From positions 1-64,000 of the forward strand of contig NZ_RQII01000014.1 of assembly GCF_004761975.1 (NCBI RefSeq): a stretch of DNA of 64,000 nt, in the 5' to 3' direction. Both the position numbers and the translations under genes were made by a program. Shown here piece by piece: positions 1 through 8,742 of the stretch; positions within the stretch are counted from its first letter, which is position 1; the number at the start of each line of letters is the position of its first letter. The stretch comes from Planococcus koreensis (lineage in GTDB: Bacteria > Bacillota > Bacilli > Bacillales_A > Planococcaceae). Under the pieces are notes generated by a model. That model did no database searches and had not been told where the DNA came from. It saw only the letters and a list, made by a program, of their open reading frames with translations.

Positions 1-564
1 TTTAAGGACGAAAATGGTTTGACGCTAGTAGAAGTTCTTGCCGCGCTTGTCATTTTAAGCGTCGTTTTCATTGGAATCATGACTATTTTCCCGCAAATGA
101 CTCTTTTTAATGAAAAAACCGAAACCAAATTGGATACGATGAATCTGGCGAGGCAGGAAATGGCAGATCTTGTTGCTGCTGATAAATGGAAGAAGGTATT
201 GGTATCCAGTGCCGTGACGCCTGATACAGGAATGCCGGATTACTTGTCTGAAGCAAAAATGGCTGCTGAAATGGCAGCGGAAGGCTACACCTTAAGCTCA
301 CATGAATCTGGTTTCGACCGTTATCAAAAAAAATCCGATTATTTATATGAAGCTGATATTTACTTGAATTGCGAAACTTATTTAAACCCGGCGGTTATCG
401 GAGAAGCACCGGCTGCAGGGACTTGTGCAAAGCTGGAACCGACTAAATTGCACAAGGTCCATTTAAAAATTTACGATATTAATGCCACAAGCCCGGAAAC
501 ATATCGATTGAGCAGTGAGACGTTTTCTTTTATATCCTATAAAGCTACAGAAGGAACGCCTTAA
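1..564 (+). CDS. Type IV prepilin-like minor pilin, 5' end outside the window
   Basis: The reading frame is open from the first base, so the gene begins upstream. The first residues contain a prepilin peptidase site: a glycine (codon 16-18) followed by LTLVE, with the glutamate at mature position 5, then a hydrophobic helix (ILSVVFIGIMTIF). The leucine codon at 19 is a TTG and could be mistaken for a start, but it is the first mature residue. The C-terminal ectodomain has two cysteines (CETY, GTCAK) that may form a disulfide. It is followed 19 bp later by another prepilin. The likely role is a minor pilin or pseudopilin of the pilus built by the PilB/T/C/M/N/O proteins downstream. The exact subclass cannot be told from sequence alone. 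Confidence 0.85.
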   Translation, partial: FKDENGLTLVEVLAALVILSVVFIGIMTIFPQMTLFNEKTETKLDTMNLARQEMADLVAADKWKKVLVSSAVTPDTGMPDYLSEAKMAAEMAAEGYTLSSHESGFDRYQKKSDYLYEADIYLNCETYLNPAVIGEAPAAGTCAKLEPTKLHKVHLKIYDINATSPETYRLSSETFSFISYKATEGTP

Positions 565-583
565 GAAAGTGTGGGTGGTTAAT

Positions 584-1060
584 ATGAAGCTCAACCAGAA
601 AGGGATGTCTCTTGTGGAGTTGCTGGCGGCTCTTGCGCTTGTTTCCATCATTGCCGGCATTGCCTGGACCGCCTTGTCGATCGGGTTTAAACATACGGCA
701 GTAGAAACTGGAAAGACGCTTATGCAGCAAGACGCCAATATTATTATTGCAACTTTGACGAATGAACACCGAAGAAACAGCAATTATTCATTGGTCTTTG
801 AAGGAAATAAGCTGAAGATTGAAACTTGCTCCGCCTCTGGCAGCTGCTCAAGCCAAGTGCTGGACCAGAAATATGATTTTAGCGGCACCGTGATCAATGG
901 CATTGTGATCGACTCTCATGATTCTACGCCGGTTGATCAAGTGTTAGGCATTGAACCGAAGAAAAAGAATACCGATGTCATCTTGAAACTCACAGATCTG
1001 AACAATTCTAACAATTCGGTAACGATTAAAACAGCGTTGACTAGGATTCTTACAAATTAG
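584..1060 (+). CDS. Type IV prepilin-like minor pilin (158 aa)
   Basis: Starts at the ATG inside a longer open frame, because this places a short positively charged leader (MKLNQKG) directly before the cleavage site G|MSLVE, as prepilins require. The upstream GGGTGG supplies a ribosome binding site. Residue E12 is glutamate 5 of the mature protein, followed by a hydrophobic alpha-1 segment to about residue 32. A cysteine pair within CSASGSCSS lies in the ectodomain. It sits between another minor pilin and a PilX-like protein. In such clusters these proteins usually prime pilus assembly; that role is inferred. Confidence 0.85.
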   Translation: MKLNQKGMSLVELLAALALVSIIAGIAWTALSIGFKHTAVETGKTLMQQDANIIIATLTNEHRRNSNYSLVFEGNKLKIETCSASGSCSSQVLDQKYDFSGTVINGIVIDSHDSTPVDQVLGIEPKKKNTDVILKLTDLNNSNNSVTIKTALTRILTN

Positions 1061-1079
1061 AATTGAAGGGAGCAAAACA

Positions 1080-2618
1080 ATGAAGCATTTAAAAAGCCAG
1101 CAAGGCTACGCGTTATTGATTGTTTTGTTAATCATTGTGCTTTTCCTCAGCATCTCTGCGACTTTCATGGCCGGTTCATTGAATAATGCCAAGCAGGAAC
1201 AGACGGTCGATATCACGAACCAATCTGTTGCTTCAGCTGAGATGGGCGTTAATTATTTCACATCGGATTTCCAAAGAGAGCTGGAACTCATAAAAATGGA
1301 GATCTCCCAAGAAACACAAATAGCTGTCAATGATTTGATCGCCTGCATCCAGCCGCCGAGAGGTGCGCTATGTTCGGATGATGCGGAAATTGCAGCAACA
1401 GAAGCCAAAATCGACTCGGATATGAGAAAAATATACATCGATAAGGTCTTTGCGAAAATTGCAGCATTAAACGATTTGACAGGAGATGAAATTGTTCCGT
1501 TTTCTTCCGGACAGATAAATTACACCATCTTATCCGCTTCAGGCAACAAACTGAATGATGCTGGAGGCGCTGCAACCGATTACGATGATGTGAAAAAGAT
1601 CAGAGTCAATTTAGGGATGTCGGGCACTTCCCAAACCGTCACGAAAGAATTGAAAGCTTTCTTTACAATTGAAGTTCCTGAGACGTTTTTGGATGAAAAC
1701 GAATCGTTGACCGTCCATACGCAAGTTCCGGTGACAAAAGATGATATCACGTACACAGACATTTTTGATGCTGTTAAACCAACCGTCTCGTGTGAAGCAA
1801 TGCTTGACCAAGTTGAAAGCGGGTCAACCGTGCTTTATCCTCTGTACGAATGCAAATTTGCAGCCGGGCAAACGCTGACGGAATTTCTGGCAGATATCAA
1901 GGAAGCAGGCTTGAACCCTGAAGATTTTAAAGTTTATATCAGCGACTTTTTAACGGAAGTGTGTTCAGCCAACTGCAACTCCCTCGATATGGAAGGAATC
2001 AGCATCGTGGTTGAAGAGGACGATATAGATGCATTCAACAATATGAATAATATGATCAACGCCAATTTGCTGGTCAACGGCGAACTGGCAACCGGCAATA
2101 ACTTAACGAATTTAGGGAAAAACGGCAGCAAACAGACCGTCATTGTGAAAGAGCTCGACGTAGACAGCAATATCCAGAATATGTATTATACCAATTTTCT
2201 TGTCCTTGGAAGAGAAGTCCCGGCTGATCAAATAGACAAAGCCGTATCGAAATTGCAATGGGGCCAGAATTTTGAAATCGATAATCATTCACGGCTGTGC
2301 ATAGATTTAGACCGAATCCTTCCTGCTGACCTCACCAGGCTGAAGGAAGAAGTGGCATTCACGAATAGCGGTTCGCTCATCTATTACACCCGAGACGCCA
2401 GCAATAAATTCATCTTGAAAAAGAAAAGCGGAAACTCTTATGTCGATGATCCTGAAAGAACAGCGCTCTATGTTCGCCAAATGGCCGAGCCGACTGCGTC
2501 CTATACCACTTTCCTTGCGGCATGCGGCGTGACGATCAGTGAAACGATTGATGAAGAAACAGAAGTTTCCGTGCCAAGTGTCCTAGAACCAGGGTTCGAG
2601 TTCGACGTGGAATATTAA
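1080..2618 (+). CDS. PilX-like large minor pilin or pilus-associated protein (512 aa)
   Basis: The N-terminus (SQQGYALLIVLLIIVLFLSI) resembles the PilX/GspK class: a short charged leader, a Gly-Tyr junction and a long hydrophobic helix to about residue 33. It lacks the Glu-5 typical of major pilins. The remaining about 480 residues form a large extracellular domain with several cysteines (CIQPP, CSDD, CEAM, YECKF, CSANC, CID, AACGV) and no enzyme motif I recognise. Its size and place in the minor-pilin block make it a candidate tip protein or adhesin. It starts 19 bp after the preceding gene, after an AAGGGAG ribosome binding site. Confidence 0.7.
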   Translation: MKHLKSQQGYALLIVLLIIVLFLSISATFMAGSLNNAKQEQTVDITNQSVASAEMGVNYFTSDFQRELELIKMEISQETQIAVNDLIACIQPPRGALCSDDAEIAATEAKIDSDMRKIYIDKVFAKIAALNDLTGDEIVPFSSGQINYTILSASGNKLNDAGGAATDYDDVKKIRVNLGMSGTSQTVTKELKAFFTIEVPETFLDENESLTVHTQVPVTKDDITYTDIFDAVKPTVSCEAMLDQVESGSTVLYPLYECKFAAGQTLTEFLADIKEAGLNPEDFKVYISDFLTEVCSANCNSLDMEGISIVVEEDDIDAFNNMNNMINANLLVNGELATGNNLTNLGKNGSKQTVIVKELDVDSNIQNMYYTNFLVLGREVPADQIDKAVSKLQWGQNFEIDNHSRLCIDLDRILPADLTRLKEEVAFTNSGSLIYYTRDASNKFILKKKSGNSYVDDPERTALYVRQMAEPTASYTTFLAACGVTISETIDEETEVSVPSVLEPGFEFDVEY

Positions 2619-2664
2619 TGAAATGGCAAGCCAATAAGCACGTTATTTTACAGGGGGTTACATT

Positions 2665-3159
2665 TTGGTTCAATTTTTGTTTTTTATTATCTTTGCAGCG
2701 ATTGCAGCAGCGGTCCTCATCTTAAAGTTCAAATCAGTGCCGGCAGCTAAGAAAGGAGCGATTGGCGGCGGTGGTCTCGCTGCTGCCGCAATTGCCTTGA
2801 TCGTCCAATCGGTTCTTTCGTGGTATATGGCATTATTGGTTTTGGTTGCGGTGTCTCTTGGAGCAGCCATGATTTACATGAAAATGCTTGAAAAGGAAAA
2901 ACTTGAAAATCAGCGCCTCGCTGAAGAACGCAAAGAGCGCAGGCAGTCACTTATCTCACCAGATGCAACAACTCAGCCGGTGTTAAATAAGCTTCAAAGC
3001 ACACCGAAAGCTGAAAAAATCAGTGTGCAGCAAGAACCCGCAGCAGAAAAAGTGAAAGAAACAATAGAAGAACCCCAGCCGGAAAGAGAAACCGTGCCGC
3101 CGAGTTTTGGCATGCAGTCGATCCAGCCAATGGGAAAGGAGCATTCACGTGAACAATAA
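2665..3159 (+). CDS. Membrane protein with basic/acidic cytoplasmic tail, unknown function (164 aa)
   Basis: Starts at TTG behind CAGGGGG. Two or three hydrophobic segments lie in residues 3-20 and about 30-68, with a Gly/Ala-rich turn between them (KKGAIGGGG). A charged, probably coiled stretch (MLEKEKLENQRLAEERKERR) and a Pro/Glu-rich tail follow. No family is recognised. It lies between the PilX-like protein and the VanW-domain protein and overlaps the latter by 11 bp, so it is translationally linked to the pilus operon. A membrane platform or scaffold role is possible but not shown. Confidence 0.7.
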   Translation: MVQFLFFIIFAAIAAAVLILKFKSVPAAKKGAIGGGGLAAAAIALIVQSVLSWYMALLVLVAVSLGAAMIYMKMLEKEKLENQRLAEERKERRQSLISPDATTQPVLNKLQSTPKAEKISVQQEPAAEKVKETIEEPQPERETVPPSFGMQSIQPMGKEHSREQ

Positions 3160-4666
3160 AGTATTCGGATTAACGTTTGCCGCAGTTCTGTCATCAGGGT
3201 TATTGGTTTTCGGTGCATCAAATGCCGGCGCATATGCGGTAGACACGTGGCTGTTTCCAGCAGAAGAGTTCGGCGACAACACCTATATCGGCACGACCGA
3301 TGTTTCCAATATGGAAGTCGAACAGGCGAAGGGGTTGTTTGCGGGCCAATCAGACATTTGGCGTGCGGCGTCCAGCCTGCAAGTTTCCTACCAGGATGCT
3401 GTGGCGGACTACCCGATTGAGACCATTGAAATTTTAGTTGATGAAACATTGTTGAATGCGGAGAACGGCGTGCAAAACGGCTTCCGTTTCCAGCTTTCTC
3501 CTGATACGACCGCAGCGTTCTTGGCGGAGCACTTCCCGGTAGCGTCATTTTCTGAGGCGGATATCAACACGGTCAACGCCAAATTGGCTGCTGCGCTTTC
3601 AGCAGGACAATCACAGACGCTCGTGACAATTAGTGATGAAACTTTGGCGGTCGAACGTGAAGTGATTGCATCCGCTTCATTTACACATACTATCAAAAGC
3701 GCTGAAGGATCAGCTGTAGCATCAGCGTTGGACGGCTTTGTAATCGAGCCAGGTATGAAGTTTTCATTCCTTGATTTCATCACGGCATTGCCGCTTGTGG
3801 AAATAACAGATGGTGAACTTTCGCAAATTGCGTCTGCTATCTATTCAGCTGTGCTGCAAAGCAACCTCACAGTTGATGAGCGCAGCATCGGATCGGCTGC
3901 CCCGGTTTCCGTACCACTCGGGAAAGAGGCGGCGATCAACCGCCAATTGGGCATCGATTTGGTGTTCACCAATCCGAATGAAAGCTCTGTAACACTGAAT
4001 GTGTCACTCGACAGTTCAGCCGTCAAAGCGGAGTTAAGCGGATTGCCGCTTGTTTATGATTACGAAATCCAGACTGGCGCAGAAGAAAAAGTAGAGCCGC
4101 GCTTGATCAAACAATACAGTTCGTTCGTTGCTTCCGGCAGTGTGGTGAAAGAAGAAGGGCGCAACGGCATGCGCGTCAATGTGCTGCGCACTATCTTAAT
4201 GGACGGCAAAGAGCTTGAAGTCGAACCGATATCGACCGACTTTTACCCGCCGGTCCATAAAATCGAAGTTTTTGCGCTGAAGGCAGCGGAAGTTCCTGTT
4301 GCAGCAGTGCCGAAACCTGGAGAACCCGGCTTTGTTGACGCAAACGGCGACGGTGTGCATGATGCACCGGCCACAGCTGTTGTACCGCAGCCGGGAGAGC
4401 CCGGCTTTGTTGACGCCAATGGCGACGGCGTACACGATGCACCAACAGCCGTTATTACACCGCAGCCAGGCGCCTCCGGTTTCATTGATACCAATGGCGA
4501 TGGCATTCATGATGCACCCGTTGTCGTAACGCCAGCGCCGATTGCCGGCGATCCGGACTTCGTGGATGAAGACGGCGACGGGCTGCACGATTGGCAGCCG
4601 CCGGTAGCTCCGACGCCATCAACCGAAGAAGAACGCGACAAAGGCGGAAATTTAGTACAGCCGTAA
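3149..4666 (+). CDS. Secreted VanW-like protein with calcium-loop repeats (505 aa)
   Basis: The GTG at 3149 is preferred over an upstream ATG because GGAAAGGAG precedes it and it gives a clean signal peptide (charged start, hydrophobic core, cut near AGAYA, residues about 1-28). Residues about 175-300 resemble a divergent VanW domain (a VIEPGMKFSFLDF-type stretch, then an IASAIYSAVL segment). About 305-375 resemble a G5-type beta module ending in DFYPP. The C-terminus has four repeats of about 25 residues containing FVDANGDGVHD or a variant, a D-x-N-G-D-G-x-x-D pattern of calcium-binding EF-loop or thrombospondin-3 type. No sortase signal is present. Extracellular placement within the pilus operon suggests a pilus-associated or wall-contacting factor. 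Function is inferred. Confidence 0.75.
   Translation: MNNKVFGLTFAAVLSSGLLVFGASNAGAYAVDTWLFPAEEFGDNTYIGTTDVSNMEVEQAKGLFAGQSDIWRAASSLQVSYQDAVADYPIETIEILVDETLLNAENGVQNGFRFQLSPDTTAAFLAEHFPVASFSEADINTVNAKLAAALSAGQSQTLVTISDETLAVEREVIASASFTHTIKSAEGSAVASALDGFVIEPGMKFSFLDFITALPLVEITDGELSQIASAIYSAVLQSNLTVDERSIGSAAPVSVPLGKEAAINRQLGIDLVFTNPNESSVTLNVSLDSSAVKAELSGLPLVYDYEIQTGAEEKVEPRLIKQYSSFVASGSVVKEEGRNGMRVNVLRTILMDGKELEVEPISTDFYPPVHKIEVFALKAAEVPVAAVPKPGEPGFVDANGDGVHDAPATAVVPQPGEPGFVDANGDGVHDAPTAVITPQPGASGFIDTNGDGIHDAPVVVTPAPIAGDPDFVDEDGDGLHDWQPPVAPTPSTEEERDKGGNLVQP
4328..4590 (+). repeat. Four tandem Ca-loop coding repeats, period about 75 bp
   Basis: Four in-frame copies of a 25-codon unit (about 4328, 4402, 4478 and 4552). 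The first two encode the identical loop FVDANGDGVHD. The third (FIDTNGDGIHD) and fourth (FVDEDGDGLHD) have diverged. Intervening linkers are Pro/Gly/Ala/Val-rich. Near-identity of units 1 and 2 suggests recent duplication. Confidence 0.85.
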
Positions 4667-4689
4667 TGTGGTGTTGAGGAGGAAATAAT

Positions 4690-6345
4690 TTGGCTAGAAC
4701 TCGTAAACGATTAGGAGATATATTGATCGAATTGGGTCTGCTGACAGAAGCGGACCTGCAAGGCGCCTTAGAAGGCAAGCAGAACGACCAGAAATTAGGC
4801 GATGCGCTCGTGCAGCGCGGCCACATCACTGAACAGCAATTGATCGAAACGCTGGAAGTGCAGCTGGGCATCCCGCATGTGTCGCTGTTCCGTTATCCAT
4901 TCGAGCCGAAATTATTCAATGTCGTGCCGAAAGATTTCGCGAAGCGCAAAATGCTCGTGCCCCTGAAAACCGAAGGCGATAAATTATACGTGGCCATGAC
5001 CGACCCGACGGACTTTTTCGCCATCGACGATTTGCGCCTGACGACCGGCTTCCAGATCGAGCCGGCGATTGCATCGAAAGATGACGTCATGCGCACGATT
5101 GCCAAGTACTACGAAGAAGAGTCGTACGACGATATCCTGGAGGACATGCCGCAGTCTGCGGAACAGCAGGAAGACTTGAACGATATCGACGCGCCGATTG
5201 TGCGGCTCGTCAACCAGATCTTGTCGAATGCCGTTTCGATGAAAGCGAGCGATGTCCATTTGGATCCGCAAGAAAGCAAGATTCTTGTGCGCTACCGCAT
5301 CGATGGCACGCTGCGCACCGAGCGCATCTTGCCGAAGACGATGCAGCAGATGGTCACCGCCCGCTTGAAAATCCTGGCAAACCTCGACATCACCGAAAAT
5401 CGCGTGCCGCAGGATGGCCGCATCAAAACCCATGTCGACTTCCGTGCCATCGATTTGCGTGTGTCATCGCTGCCGACCGTGTTCGGGGAAAAAATCGTTA
5501 TGCGGATCCTGGACTTAAGCAATAACTTGACCGACATTTCAAAGCTCGGCTTCACCGACTTGAACATGAAACGCTTCATGGCAGAAATCGACAAGCCGAA
5601 CGGCATCGTGCTGATATCCGGCCCGACCGGCTCCGGCAAATCGTCAACGCTTTACGCGGCGCTCAATAAACTCAATAGCGAAGAAGTCAACATCATCACC
5701 GTTGAAGACCCCGTCGAGTATCAGCTCGAAGGCATCAACCAGATCCAGGTAAATGCAAATGTCGGTTTGACATTCGCGGCCGGTTTGCGGTCGATTCTGC
5801 GGCAGGATCCCGATATCGTCATGGTAGGGGAGATCCGCGACAAAGAAACCGCAGAAATCTCCATCCGGGCATCGCTCACCGGACATTTGGTGCTCAGCAC
5901 CATCCATACGAATGACTCGATTGCATCGATTACACGTCTCATGGACATGGGCGTTGAACCATTCCTTGTGACAGCATCGCTTAACGGCGTCGTTGCCCAG
6001 CGGCTCGTCCGCAAAGTATGCCGCGACTGCCGCGAAATCCAGCCTGCGACTCCGCGGGAGCAGGACATCGCCGCAAAACGCGGCATCACGTTAGATGTCG
6101 TTTCGCGCGGCAAAGGCTGTTCGCAATGCAATATGACTGGTTACCGCGGGCGTATGGCCATCCACGAAGTGCTCATCGTCGATGAACCGATGAAAATGGT
6201 CATCAACCGCGGCGGCACAGCTGCGGAAATCCGTGAAATCGCTGTCCGCAACAATACCATTTTTCTTATTGACGACGGCCTATTAAAAGTGAAGGAGGGC
6301 ATGACGACGACCGAGGAAGTATTACGCGTCGCCATGATAGATTAA
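4690..6345 (+). CDS. pilB: Type IV pilus assembly ATPase PilB (551 aa)
   Basis: Cytoplasmic hexameric ATPase that powers pilus extension. Start is TTG behind GAGGAGG. The N-terminal MshEN-type region (about residues 1-140) carries two RLG/KLG motifs of the kind that bind cyclic-di-GMP in some homologues. The motor domain has Walker A GPTGSGKSS (about residue 312), an Asp box (ITVEDPVEY), Walker B DPDIVMVGEIRD and a His box (LSTIHTND). A tetracysteine zinc site CRDC...CSQC (about 443-481) separates PilB/GspE from PilT. Length is normal. It opens the pilB-pilT-pilC block, with 4 bp before pilT. Confidence 0.96.
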   Translation: MARTRKRLGDILIELGLLTEADLQGALEGKQNDQKLGDALVQRGHITEQQLIETLEVQLGIPHVSLFRYPFEPKLFNVVPKDFAKRKMLVPLKTEGDKLYVAMTDPTDFFAIDDLRLTTGFQIEPAIASKDDVMRTIAKYYEEESYDDILEDMPQSAEQQEDLNDIDAPIVRLVNQILSNAVSMKASDVHLDPQESKILVRYRIDGTLRTERILPKTMQQMVTARLKILANLDITENRVPQDGRIKTHVDFRAIDLRVSSLPTVFGEKIVMRILDLSNNLTDISKLGFTDLNMKRFMAEIDKPNGIVLISGPTGSGKSSTLYAALNKLNSEEVNIITVEDPVEYQLEGINQIQVNANVGLTFAAGLRSILRQDPDIVMVGEIRDKETAEISIRASLTGHLVLSTIHTNDSIASITRLMDMGVEPFLVTASLNGVVAQRLVRKVCRDCREIQPATPREQDIAAKRGITLDVVSRGKGCSQCNMTGYRGRMAIHEVLIVDEPMKMVINRGGTAAEIREIAVRNNTIFLIDDGLLKVKEGMTTTEEVLRVAMID

Positions 6346-6349
6346 CGCC

Positions 6350-7396
6350 ATGAATACAACTCTTAACTATATAGATACCGTTTTAACAGCAGCCATCGAT
6401 ATGAAAGTTTCCGATGTCCATATGACGGCCGGCATCCCGCCGGTATTCCGCATGCACGGTACTTTGAAGCAATACGGCGATGAAAAAATGATGCCGGAAG
6501 TAACGAAAGAAATCGCGAAAGTACTGATGCCGGAAGCGCTCTGGGAAACGTTTTTGGAAAAAGGGGAGATGGATTATTCATACTCCATACCAGGTGTCGC
6601 ACGTTTCCGTGTAAACTCATTCCGACAGCGCGGTTCAGTGTCGCACGCATTCCGCTCCATCCCGACCGTAATTCCGAGCATCGACGATTTGAACATGCCG
6701 GACACATTAAAGAAATTGGCTGACACGCACCAAGGATTAATCTTGGTTACAGGGCCTACGGGTTCCGGGAAATCCACGACGCTTGCAGCTATCATCCGCC
6801 ACATGAACGAAACGATGACAAAGCACATCATCACGCTTGAAGATCCGATCGAGTACATGCACCGCCATGGCACGTCGGTCATCGACCAGCGCGAAGTCGG
6901 TTTTGATACGAAATCGTTTGCCAACGGCTTGCGCGCTGCATTGCGCCAAGACCCGGACGTCATCCTGGTCGGGGAGATGCGGGATCTGGAAACGATCACC
7001 ACCGCCATCACCGCAGCGGAAACGGGCCATTTGGTCATGGGCACGCTCCATACATCAAGTGCCGCTTCCACTGTGGAACGGATTATCGACGTTTTCCCAC
7101 CTGAACAGCACGCACAAATCCGCACGCAGCTCGGCGGCATTCTGAAAGCGGTCATCTCGCAGCGCTTGCTGCCGACTGTGGACGGCAAAGGGCGCGTTGC
7201 GGCAACGGAGATTTTGATCAACAACACCGCCGTGGCCAACTTGATCCGCACGGAAAAAGTGCACCAGATCCCGAACGTCATCTTGACGAACCGCGCTGCC
7301 GGCATGCACATGATGTCTACCTCGGTGCAGGAATTGCTGAAACGGGGCAAGATTTCGCGGCAAGTGGCGCAGCCTTACCTGGAAGGGGAGGAATAG
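6350..7396 (+). CDS. pilT: Twitching motility ATPase PilT (348 aa)
   Basis: Retraction ATPase that depolymerises the pilus. It has the PilT layout: a short N-terminal PAS-like domain (SDVHMTAG), Walker A GPTGSGKST (about residue 134), Asp box TLEDPIEY, Walker B DPDVILVGEMRD, His box GTLHTSS, and a near-C-terminal VANLIRTEK matching the AIRNLIRE retraction motif. There is no zinc tetracysteine, which distinguishes it from PilB. Its presence implies retractile pili with twitching or DNA-uptake ability, which a simple competence pseudopilus lacks. It is translationally close to both neighbours. Confidence 0.96.
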   Translation: MNTTLNYIDTVLTAAIDMKVSDVHMTAGIPPVFRMHGTLKQYGDEKMMPEVTKEIAKVLMPEALWETFLEKGEMDYSYSIPGVARFRVNSFRQRGSVSHAFRSIPTVIPSIDDLNMPDTLKKLADTHQGLILVTGPTGSGKSTTLAAIIRHMNETMTKHIITLEDPIEYMHRHGTSVIDQREVGFDTKSFANGLRAALRQDPDVILVGEMRDLETITTAITAAETGHLVMGTLHTSSAASTVERIIDVFPPEQHAQIRTQLGGILKAVISQRLLPTVDGKGRVAATEILINNTAVANLIRTEKVHQIPNVILTNRAAGMHMMSTSVQELLKRGKISRQVAQPYLEGEE

Positions 7397-7397
7397 C

Positions 7398-8609
7398 ATG
7401 GCGCGTTTTAAATACGAAGGGCGCGATAAGAAAAAAATCCGGTCCGGCATCATCACCGCCGAAAACCGCAAAGCTGCCGTCCAAAAGCTGCGTGATGATG
7501 GCGTCCGCGTCATCGATATCCGCGAAATGCCGACGACGGCGCTGCAAAAAGATATCTCATTCGGTGCACCCGTCAAAAAAGACCAGTTCATCATGTTCCT
7601 GCGCCAGTTCTCGACGCTCATGCGCTCCGGCGTGACAATCGTCGATTCTGTGAAAATCCTGTCGCAGCAAGTGGAATCGAAAGCGTTGCAGAAAACCTTA
7701 GGGGAAATCGACGAAGACTTGCGCAAAGGCAATTCGCTTTCCAATTCGTTCGCGAAATTCCCGAAAATCTTCGAACCGCTGACGGTCAACTTGATCCGTG
7801 CAGGCGAGCTTTCTGGGAATATCGATGAATCGCTCGACCGGCTGGCCACGCATTACGACAAAGCCTATCAGACGAAACAGAAAGTGAAATCCGCGATGTC
7901 TTACCCGGTTGTTGTCGGTGTCATCGCAATGGGCGTTGTTATTTTCCTGCTGTCGTCGATCGTACCGATGTTCGCGGAAATGTTCGCAGGCTTTGGCGGT
8001 GAATTGCCGATCGTCACGCAGTTTGTGCTCGGGGCAAGTGAATTTGTCAAAGTGTATTGGTATATCGTACTCGGGGCGATTCTGCTTTTCGTTGCGACAA
8101 TTTGGGGCATGAAACGAACGGAAAAGGGTAAATTGATGCTTGATACGTTCTTGCTGCGCATGCCGATATTCGGCAATATTTTCAAGAAATCCGCATTGGC
8201 GCGCCTGACACGTACCTTGAGTTCTTTGTTCTCGAGTTCCGTGCCGATCTTGCAGGCCATGACGATGACCGAAAAAGTCGTCGGCAATGCTGTGATGTCG
8301 AAAGTCATCATCGCTTCGCGCGATTCGCTTGAACGAGGCGGTTCGCTGACCGAACCGATGCGCAACCACTGGGCGTTTCCGCCGCTGATCCCGCACATGA
8401 TTTCAATCGGCGAACAAACCGGATCACTCGACCACATGCTTGCAAAAGTAGCGGAATTCTACGAACAGGAAGTCGATGCCGAGACCGATAAATTGAAAGC
8501 ATTGATCGAACCGTTAATGATTGTCGTGCTTGCTACAATTGTCGGGACTATAATACTAGCTATTATGATGCCGATGTTCGAGATGTTCCAAAATGTAGAT
8601 AAATTGTAG
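7398..8609 (+). CDS. pilC: Type IV pilus inner-membrane platform protein PilC (403 aa)
   Basis: GspF/PilC family platform that couples the ATPases to pilin extraction. It has two tandem GspF domains, each with a conserved amphipathic stretch (FLRQFSTLMRSGV; LTRTLSSLFSSSVP). Hydrophobic membrane segments lie near residues 170-195, 215-235 and 375-400. Length is typical. It begins 1 bp after the pilT stop behind GGAGGAA. The first transcriptional block probably ends in the AT-rich gap before the pilin gene. Confidence 0.95.
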   Translation: MARFKYEGRDKKKIRSGIITAENRKAAVQKLRDDGVRVIDIREMPTTALQKDISFGAPVKKDQFIMFLRQFSTLMRSGVTIVDSVKILSQQVESKALQKTLGEIDEDLRKGNSLSNSFAKFPKIFEPLTVNLIRAGELSGNIDESLDRLATHYDKAYQTKQKVKSAMSYPVVVGVIAMGVVIFLLSSIVPMFAEMFAGFGGELPIVTQFVLGASEFVKVYWYIVLGAILLFVATIWGMKRTEKGKLMLDTFLLRMPIFGNIFKKSALARLTRTLSSLFSSSVPILQAMTMTEKVVGNAVMSKVIIASRDSLERGGSLTEPMRNHWAFPPLIPHMISIGEQTGSLDHMLAKVAEFYEQEVDAETDKLKALIEPLMIVVLATIVGTIILAIMMPMFEMFQNVDKL

Positions 8610-8661
8610 GTATAATTAACATTAATTATGAAAAAATTTCTAAATAATTGCTATAATTGCT

Positions 8662-8712
8662 ATTGTTTAATTTGGTACTATTGATATAATAAACATGTAC
8701 TCATCATAGTAC
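8662..8712 (+). promoter_or_regulatory. Promoter of the major pilin gene, with a small leader hairpin
   Basis: A perfect TATAAT (8685-8690) lies 16 bp after TTGTTT (8663-8668) in a strongly AT-rich gap. A 5-bp inverted repeat GTACT/AGTAC (8697-8701, 8708-8712) would sit at the very 5' end of the mRNA. An AGAGGGGGAAA ribosome binding site precedes the pilin ATG. Confidence 0.65.
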
Positions 8713-8742
8713 GATTAAGACAAAATAAGAGGGGGAAATGAA

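Noticed and set aside
6574-7350. 258-codon minus-strand frame opposite pilT
   Set aside because: Shadow frame: pilT on the plus strand is full length with all motifs, and the antisense translation matches no family and has no ribosome binding site.
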